Source: Pyricularia pennisetigena
Taxonomy: Eukaryota > Ascomycota > Sordariomycetes > Magnaporthales > Pyriculariaceae
Assembly (NCBI RefSeq): GCF_004337985.1
Contig: NC_043741.1
Location: 7,167,126 to 7,231,125 of the forward strand
DNA length: 64,000 nt
Direction of reading: 5' to 3'
Shown here: piece by piece, positions 56,988 to 64,000 of the stretch
Position numbering within the stretch: position 1 is the first letter of the stretch
How the letters are laid out: every line of letters starts with the position of its first letter
Made by a program: the position numbers and the translations under genes
Notes under the pieces: generated by a model
Database searches by the model: none
What the model saw: only the letters and a program-made list of their open reading frames with translations
What the model was told of the DNA's origin: nothing

Positions 56988-58845
56988 TAGTCTCAGGGCT
57001 TATCCCTGAAGCCCAGAGCTCCACAATTGATCCACTTCGCTCCACTTCGTGGCTCAATTGCGGCTTTGCAATGTACCTGTGGGTCCGTCCAAAGAACGCT
57101 TTGGTTCAGGTCTGAGGACAATTTGTCGATTTTCGCCGTTCATGGCGAGATTTTTGGCCTTTTTTTAACCGAAACTCCTTTATTATTCCACAACCATGCA
57201 CAATATTGAAAGAATAAAATATCGTTGAAAATAGGGTTTAATACCGCTATTAGCAGCGATTCGATTTATTTTTTTATCTGTTATAATGGCCGAATTCGAT
57301 ACCACCTGCCCTTAATCCGTTCATGGCGGTACTGTTTTTTCGATTTTTTTTTCGATTTTCGATTTCTTTTAATATTATTTTTAATTTTTGACCAAATTTT
57401 ATAACTTTTGTACATGGAGGGTCGTATATACTTATATGTTATTATACTAAATTTTGGTGCATATACCAGATTATATAAGCATTTAAATAAGCGGATAGGC
57501 AAAGTATATACTTTTTTATATATAATTTACGATCGAAACTCGTTTATATTTTTAACAATTTTGACGATAATAACACCAAAATTTCAGAGATTCGAGTACG
57601 TATATAAATAAACGTCCAAACCCTGTCCTATTATAATATCCGCCTTAAAAACTGTTTTATAAAAAGAAATGCTAAATGTGTATTTTGACAATTTTTTTGC
57701 TTTATTTAATTAATTTTATATTATTTTTGTTTTGCAGCCGAATGCTGTGGCTTTTGCACGTGGGGGATGGTATATATATACTTAATATAATACTACACTT
57801 TTGTACGTAAATCTAATTATATAAGCCGTTAAATATGCGGATAGGTAAAGTATATCCATTTTTATATATATTTTACAATTGAAATGCTTTTACATTTTTA
57901 CCAATTTTAACATTTATAAGACCAAAGTTTGAAAAAGTGGATTATATATAGAAATAAACGTCAACGTAAAGCCCGATTTACAATACCGGCCCTTTTTATT
58001 TTTTTATACCAAAAAATGCTAAATTTGTATCCTTTTTATATTTTTTGCTTTATTTAATTAAATAAAATTTATAAAAAAAACAATTTGTATAAAATTAATT
58101 AACAAATTGATCAAATAATGTATCAAGTAAAAATATTTTCATTCTACCAATATTTGCGTAAATTATTTAATTTTTTAATAAATTGTTAATTTATATGAAA
58201 ATATTAATAAAACTTTTGTTTCAATCGATAATTGCATGCACTTTGCAGTATTGGGTTAACTAAGCTATAAAAGCTGGAAATTAAACTAAAGTTGATATTG
58301 CATACCATTAGTTAAAGCAAGAATTAAATATAATAAAAAATTACAAATTTTACTTAATATTTTAATATCTTTCCAAATACAGTGGCTATAAAGACGTGGC
58401 CGGCATTCAATTAATCAACAAATTCCAATAAATTTAACGCAAAATACTTTTTATTTTTATAATTTTTATTTATTGTTTTATTCGAATATTTAATTGCATA
58501 TTATGGGTACATTATTTTCTTTTGCCATTATAATGCGAATATTTTGTATATACCCGCTATAAACGGCAAAATACCATAAATTATCGTTATATTAATAAAA
58601 TAATAATTAGCGATATCGCAAGATTAGGTATATTATTAATAATGCCGTTATAAACGGCGAAATGCGACAAATTATCATTGGTGGTACCGCCATAAACGGC
58701 GAAATGCGACAAGATGTCCTCAGACTAGAACGAGCGCGATCTTTTCGGCCAATGTAATTGGTCGAAAAGCCATGTGGCTGAAAGGTATATGGAGCGCTCG
58801 GTCCCCACTGCGAAGCAGGGGGGTCTAGTCTGAGCACTGAGACTA
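56988..58845 (+). mobile_element. E7: E-family DNA transposon in gypsy-C
   Basis: 1858 bp from TAGTCTCAGGGCTTATCC to GAGCACTGAGACTA, with a perfect 9-bp duplication TAATATTGT (56979-56987 and 58846-58854). It has a short duplicated GATCCACTTCGCTCCACTTCG near 57027. Same internal modules, with the first CACGTGG reading TACATGG at about 57411. Confidence 0.93.
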
Positions 58846-58854
58846 TAATATTGT

Positions 58855-59349
58855 ATCGCGAACGATTTAGGCGAATATATTTAATATAACGAAAAAAATC
58901 CCGAAGCGATACAGCGCATTTCGCGATCCCCTACGACTCGTAAGGAAAATAAAAAAGTATTTCGACCGCCGAAAAAAACAGTAAAGAAAATAAGTCGTTG
59001 CGACGAACGGTGGACGTGCGACCACGAAATTTGATTACGCGACTGGATATGGCGTAAAAAATTAACACGGAAAAATATGGAAACAAAAACAAGGATTAAA
59101 GGAGTACAAATTATTTAAAAGCCAAAAGGATTTGGTTAAAAAAAAGAAAACCTAATATTACCATTAAATAAATCGGGTCGGTACCAATAAGGCCAGGCGG
59201 GGTTATACCCCTCCTAACGACATTCGACCAAAAAAAAACACCGACCGATAGGAAATAAAATTATATAAAAATTTACGTAAACCCACGTAACCGCCAAAAA
59301 AACGATATAATTAATATATTATATATCGATTATAGCAAAACAAATAATA
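58855..59349 (+). mobile_element. Gypsy-C 3' region before the LTR
   Basis: Arg/Lys-rich, stop-broken text at 58855-59160. It is followed by a stretch (59170-59310) matching gypsy-A 11519-11655, including AAGGCCAGGCGGGGTTATAC and CCACGTAACCGCCAAAAAAA. Confidence 0.65.
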
Positions 59350-59597
59350 TGCTGGTTATGGGATATATTACACATATTATAGCTAGGATAACGGACTATA
59401 TAAGGACACGTTTATTTTTATGTAAATAAAACTTAGTTTAGGATTGTTTAGCAGCAATTAACTTACTATCTACCCAGGAATCGATTATAATTTCACCCCA
59501 GTTATTGAAAAACCCAAGTTACCCAGTCCAGACGCTCAGTTGCTTTAACCCACTATACTTTACCCTAAGAACAGGTTACCCGATACCTTGATCGTAA
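59350..59597 (+). repeat. Gypsy-C 3' LTR
   Basis: TGCTGGTTATGGGATATATT to TTGATCGTAAC. TATATAAGGACACG at about 59398 is the TATA box. Its last bases merge into copia-5 at about 59604, so the CA end is lost. Confidence 0.75.
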
Positions 59598-59619
59598 CCG
59601 TTTAACCCTATAAACTTTT

Positions 59620-60245
59620 GAAAAAACTTGTAAATTGGAAACGTTAGGGGTTTTGTTAGGCCATTAGCGGATATTTGTCTGGATTCCAGGTATTTTAAAA
59701 TTATTAATCCTTTTATAATTAGTTTCCGTACGCAGTAAAATTTTAATAACGTATATTTAATACGTTGGTGGTGCGAATGATAATATGCGTTAGCTAGAAA
59801 GCCTGTATTATCTCCAAATACTGCAATAGGGCCTTTTATAAGTAATCCAATGTTTATAAATAGGGTTTCAAACCATTATATTTCACGCAAAACTTCCGCT
59901 AAAGCATCGGTTTCGGTTTTTGGAATGCTTAAAATGATAATATAAACCTTTTTGCATTTCCACGTTATAAAACCCCTGGATACGGTATATAAATATCAGT
60001 AAATGAATTTTGAATTATCCCCAACCCCGGTAAAATCGCTATCACTAAATCGAATAATTTAAAACCTTTAAAACCCCTTATTAAAATATTGGATAGTAAT
60101 TCGGTTTTAAATACTCTATTTCCGTAATAAATAAATAAGGATGGAATACCCGCTAAATAACGTAATAGGTTTTTAACTACCGTTAAATTAATTATAATAA
60201 TTTTTATTAAAGAACGCAAAATCCACTAAGCCGCAAAACCGATAT
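59620..60245 (-). pseudogene. Copia-5 RNase H remnant
   Basis: The reverse complement carries RNase H text with AKNLLRYLAGIPS and FKLFDLVIAILPG. The latter is the GFSDSDFAG region after a one-base shift. Ends at ELIIKLEYLESRQISAN-like text near 59680. Several frameshifts. Confidence 0.78.
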
Positions 60246-61130
60246 CCGGGCGCGTTAATAGCATTAAATACATAAAAAATACCAATAATACGCTGTAATA
60301 ATTTAACTTTTAACGCATTTACAGGCTTACCCCCGCTATACCTTAGTATACCCGGTTATAAAGGAACAGATATAAATTTGCAATTAACTAATCCGAACGT
60401 TGCTAATACTTCCTCTATATACTGATTTTAATGGAGCCAAAATAGGCGCTTAAACCTATCCTCTATAATTTAAACGCCTAAAGAATAGGTTGCAGGGCCC
60501 CTATTTTCCAGCGCGTATACCTTATTAAAACTGGCTTTTAAATTCTAAATATATTGCAATTTAGGACTTATTAACAGGCAATCGTCTACAAAAATAACGA
60601 TAAAATATTTGGATTTAACGTTATAAAAAACAGCGGGATTAAAGACTAACGGTTTAAAACCTTTTTTAAAAAAATAGGGTTATGAATTTGTTTTACCATT
60701 TTCTTGGGCCCTATTTCAAACCGTATAGCGCCGTTTCTAACTGTATAATTTCCACTCTTTTCGGATTATAGCCCATTTCCACTAAGGTTTTAGCGGTGGT
60801 AAGGTTACAAAATTTGGCCCATTCGTTGAAACCGTTTGGAATTTGCAAATATATATTTACGTCGGTAAAATCACTATTTAAAAACGCACCGATAAAATCA
60901 ACCTTTTCTATTTCCCAGTTTTACGTATTACCTATAGCTAGGAATATACGCCAAGTAGGTGGTATATTAGTGCTAGCAAAAGTCTCGATATAAGTTAGGT
61001 TTTCGACGTTGAAAAAACCCCTAATAATAAGTTTATATTTATATTTTATAGATTTGTTGTACGTATCTTTTGTAATTTAACTACCGGCCGTGTAAAAACG
61101 AATTCACGGCTTGCAGGCGTTTTAATTTTA
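60246..61130 (-). pseudogene. Copia-5 reverse transcriptase, catalytic pair retained
   Basis: The catalytic motif reads FVDD (complement near 60578-60592), where copia-1 and copia-2 have lost one Asp. The DFIGAFLN-type block near 60885 and the LKQ...W block near 60720 are visible. TAA/TAG stops remain, so it is not intact. Confidence 0.8.
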
Positions 61131-61250
61131 GGGATAAAACGGAAGGTTTTTGCAGTAACGATTTGGTCGAATTCAAGCGCTAAAACAATTTACCATTTAG
61201 TATTTTCAAGGCTATTTAGGGCCTGTTGGTAATTATTTGATTTACTGTTT

Positions 61251-61802
61251 TTAGTGGGCTTTTTCTTTATTTTTTCTGGTTTGAAAATAAAGACAATACA
61301 CGTAATTTATATCCATTAAATCTGGGTTTTCGAACTGCGAATCTAACTCCATATTTTGTATTTTAAGTGCTAAAAACACCGGAACTTTCGTTGGTTTAGG
61401 TATTGGATTAGGTATCGGATTAGGTACCGCTACCGTTATAGGCTTTGGGGGGCGAACAGTAAATTGTACAGGCCTGGCGGGCACTGTATTTTCAGGGTTT
61501 AAATACCCTGTAACGGGTGGTAACTACCCTACATTTTCAGGGCTTTTTAAGGGATAATTATCCGCTGGAACGCTTTTAATTTCGTTTCCAAATTCAGAAT
61601 TAGAATCCCCCTTTAAATTTGTATTCTCCCCCTCCAAAATCTGTAGCGTTTCCCCTGAAATAACCAAATTTTCAGCGGTTATACCCTTTGTAAATTTTAC
61701 GGTAAAGGTTTTGTATACGGCCCGTTTAGCGAGTGCGTAAACAAACGTTGTAAAATTTGAAAAATAGGTCAAAGGTTTCACCGTTTCGGTGCGGGGAGCC
61801 AA
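61251..61802 (-). pseudogene. Copia-5 integrase-RT linker
   Basis: Two open pieces, 61524-61802 (APRTETVKPLTYFSNFTTFV) and 61251-61484 (RPPKPITVAVPNPIPNPIPK), match codons 60-250 of the copia-1 frame at 4688-5482. Pro-rich and probably disordered. A GGNRIG-type short tandem (PNPIPNPIP) is expanded relative to copia-1. Confidence 0.75.
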
Positions 61803-62660
61803 TTTATTAAATTTTTGGCGTTTTTCCAGCCGTATAGTAACCTGGTATACAATATCAATAGCCCGAAAATGCCCTAAATTGGGTTTGTGCGGTAATACAG
61901 GTTCTAATTCGGATTAAAATTCCTCGTAAAATGTTAAATCCCTATTAATTACCGCTGTACGGTCATTTAAACTAACCCCGGCAGGTAATAAATAATATTA
62001 GAAATATAGTGGTAAATCCGCCGCTATAATAGTAAACCAAAATTTATCCAAGATAACCTTAGCGGACCGTTCCATTAATCCGTTTTGGCCGTGGTTATAA
62101 GGATTCGAAATGCTAAAATTAACACCTTTGTTTGTAAACCAATTTCAAAGGTTTATATTAATTTCGTGCCCCCCATCGAAATGAAAATTCAGGGGGTAAA
62201 GCCCATACGTAGTTTTTAAACCCCTAAAAAAGCTTTTAATAACCACTAAAACCGTAGGTCCGGCTTCATTTCGTAGTGGGACAGACCACCGAAAGCGTAA
62301 TTTTTGGTACATTAGTAACAAAAATACGGGTTTTTTAGTATAAGGATTTAATTTAAAAGTTATTGTATTACCTTTCTCGATATCGAAAATATTAGGATAT
62401 ATAAGGAGTGCGACACTATTTGTACGCCCAACAAAAAGAGCTTTAACGCAAGCAATACAGATAATTGCCCTAATTTTGTCGAAATTAGGTAAATTTTCTC
62501 ATATTATAGCGGTTTGTTTAGCTAAAATAACCTTATATACCCCAAACGCCTGTGCCATAACAGGGTTTTTAAACCTGGATGTCGTCATAATTGCCTATAA
62601 TTCCGTTTTTTTTAAGGGTTAACCAACCACCCGTAATTCGTTTTAACCCTAAAAAAAGTA
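61803..62660 (-). pseudogene. Copia-5 integrase remnant
   Basis: The NGLMERS-type Glu block (complement near 62065-62085), the FDGGHEIN block (near 62157-62180) and the first Asp region near 62290 are visible, with stops between. Collinear with copia-1 4100-4870. Confidence 0.72.
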
Positions 62661-63200
62661 ATATACAGGGGCTTGTATTAAATCCGGTAATAAAAAAGGT
62701 TTTAAAAACGGATTATTATGTGGGAGACCCCTTTTTTCCGGAGATAATCCCTGTTATATAAGGTTATATTCAAGGGTTATTTAACGGCTTACCGGGTTCA
62801 CGGGGCCGAATTTTAAGTAGATTTACAAGGCGTTTACCGCTAAATTTCTGCGTCAAGGTGAATTCACGGTTATTTCCGTATTTCATACGGGATTTAGCTT
62901 TTTCGTTACCATATATTCTTCTGGTTCCGAATCGGTGTAAATTTTATAATTCTCTTAATTTTCGGAATTTATATTATTTACTTTTACTTCCAACAGGGTT
63001 GCGTAGCCTTTTGTAACCCCTTGTAAAGCCATGCTAAAACCAATGCTATATTCACCTACTACATAGGCGTAATATGAAATAGCGTTATTTCGAGTAAGGA
63101 TATCGCACCTTTTAACCTTTAAATAAAACGAATATTTAGCGGTATCTAGGCGTCCCCACGCTTTGCGATTTTTATCGTACAGGCTCTTTTTTAATCATAC
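62661..63200 (-). pseudogene. Copia-5 linker between protease and integrase
   Basis: The reverse complement follows copia-1 3480-4080, with the NSENxEDYKIYTDSEPEE text near 62920-62960 and the KNRGLPHNN segment near 62720. Stop-broken. Confidence 0.6.
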
Positions 63201-63570
63201 GCCCTTTGCATTATAATATATAAGGCTATTAACGATATTTATTTGAAACAAGGGGATATATAGAACGTTATTTAACGTAACTTCTTCAAATTCGTCAGCT
63301 TTTTGGCCATAACGGATTTGTATTTTGACAATTCCGGTGCTTATAAGCCTAAAAGGGCCATTCCTTATACCCATTTCGATTGTAAAACCGGGGGTATAAT
63401 CGGTAAGAAATTGTTTATTTGCAAAAATATAGTACGTGCTACCTGTATCGTACAGGATAAGGTAACCTAATTTCCAAAACTTAGGGGTCCTTTTTACGCC
63501 GCGTCCAGGTTTCGTTTTAACCTTAAAATGAGCTGTTAAAAACTGTGGTTTTAACGTTTTACCAATATCG
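63201..63570 (-). pseudogene. Copia-5 protease, catalytic triad retained
   Basis: The minus strand reads LYDTGSTYYIFANKQFLTDY (complement near 63405-63464), with an intact DTG triad, then GFTIEMGI and the VLYIPLFQINIVNSL flap text (near 63220-63270). One of the few catalytic sites still intact in the window. Confidence 0.78.
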
Positions 63571-64000
63571 GGCTCCGATTCCGAATCCGAACGTAATTTT
63601 ATAATTCCGCTAATAGTGGAATTAATTTCCTACATTAGGGCGTTATACGCTGCGTATTTATTAACGTCACCTGAAATCAAACCCGTAAATAATTCCAAAT
63701 CCATGGAAATTATGGACGTTCCACCGGTTAATTCTCTGGAGAAGGATCTAATATTATTTCCAAAAATAGAAGCCAAATTAAAGTTTTTATTACCCTTTTT
63801 TTGGTGATTTAAAACTGGTTTCTTACCCATTATTTTCCTTTTTTACTGCCTTTTTTAACCTTCTTTTTACCCGACTTTCGACCTTTAAACCTATAATTAA
63901 CGGCTTTAGCCGTTGTAAAACCTAAAATCGAATTTTCGGATATAAGGTCCGCTATAAGGTATTACAAATTTAATTTTTCTGAATTTTGGCCCATAATTTG
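63571..64000 (-). pseudogene. Copia-5 gag C-terminal part
   Basis: A minus-strand open piece of 66 codons (63630-63830) reads KPVLNHQKKGNKNFNLASIF and LELFTGLISGDVNKYAAYNA, matching the region before the copia-1 protease. Continues past the window edge. Confidence 0.72.

Larger units (their letters stand above)
59604..64000 (-). mobile_element. Copia-5 (minus), least decayed copia copy, continues beyond the window
   Basis: Reading the minus strand from 64000: gag C-terminus, protease, linker, integrase, linker, RT and RNase H to 59604. It is the same family as copia-1. The 3' tail and LTR are absent because the junction with the gypsy LTR lies in the last codons of RNase H. Confidence 0.9.

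Noticed and set aside
58607..58837. Recurring frame MLRLDPPASQWGPSAPYTFQ (also 34190, 38727, 45778)
   Set aside because: It lies in the E right-end region. Conservation follows from sequence similarity of the copies and includes the TIR itself, so it is not evidence for a protein.

Overview
The window looks like an AT-rich, transposon-filled compartment of a filamentous ascomycete genome. Nearly all of it is nested, decayed mobile DNA. The stops that break the retrotransposon frames are mostly TAA/TAG where CAA/CAG is expected. Catalytic Asp codons have become Asn (GAY to AAY), and TpA is abundant. This is the footprint expected of repeat-induced point mutation (RIP). One spliced gene with short GT-AG introns (22870-23802) is the only recognisable non-transposon gene.

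Layout. 1-412 copia LTR; 413-1740 unassigned leader-like DNA split by a tRNA-bearing LTR element (760-1437). 1741-8156 copia-1 (gag, protease, integrase, RT, RNase H, two tRNA-like segments, polypurine tract, 3' LTR). 8157-11020 3' half of copia-2 with its LTR and a second tRNA-bearing LTR (9381-10021). 11021-16200 Ty3/gypsy pieces broken by copia LTRs and by a complete 453-bp TRIM (15399-15851). 16515-18180 and 20367-22211 are two 1.8-kb DNA transposons (called E here) around a decayed Tc1 transposase (19027-20285). 22870-23802 is a secreted M35/deuterolysin-like gene. 24727-26459 is copia-3 (minus). 26560-30569 is a second copia lineage arranged as a large inverted repeat. 30570-39010 is copia-4, interrupted by three E copies. 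40433-48960 holds two opposed copies of a DUF6589-like gene whose termini match the E elements. 49439-53273 is unrecognised minus-strand coding remnants. 53711-54205 is a 120-bp tandem repeat. 54470-59597 is a Ty3/gypsy chromovirus pol plus LTR with an E inside. 59604-64000 is copia-5 (minus), the least decayed copia, running off the window.

How the parts work together. The E family (about 1.84 kb, TIR TAGTCTCAG, clean 9-bp target duplications in four copies) has no gene of its own. It shares its last ~170 bp with the DUF6589-like element, which is therefore its likely autonomous partner. A separate theme is Pol III-type tRNA modules in LTR elements: inside a ~650-bp solo LTR family, and as two tandem tRNA-like segments just upstream of the copia 3' LTR. 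All dating and family statements come from reading the sequence; no search or alignment program was run.
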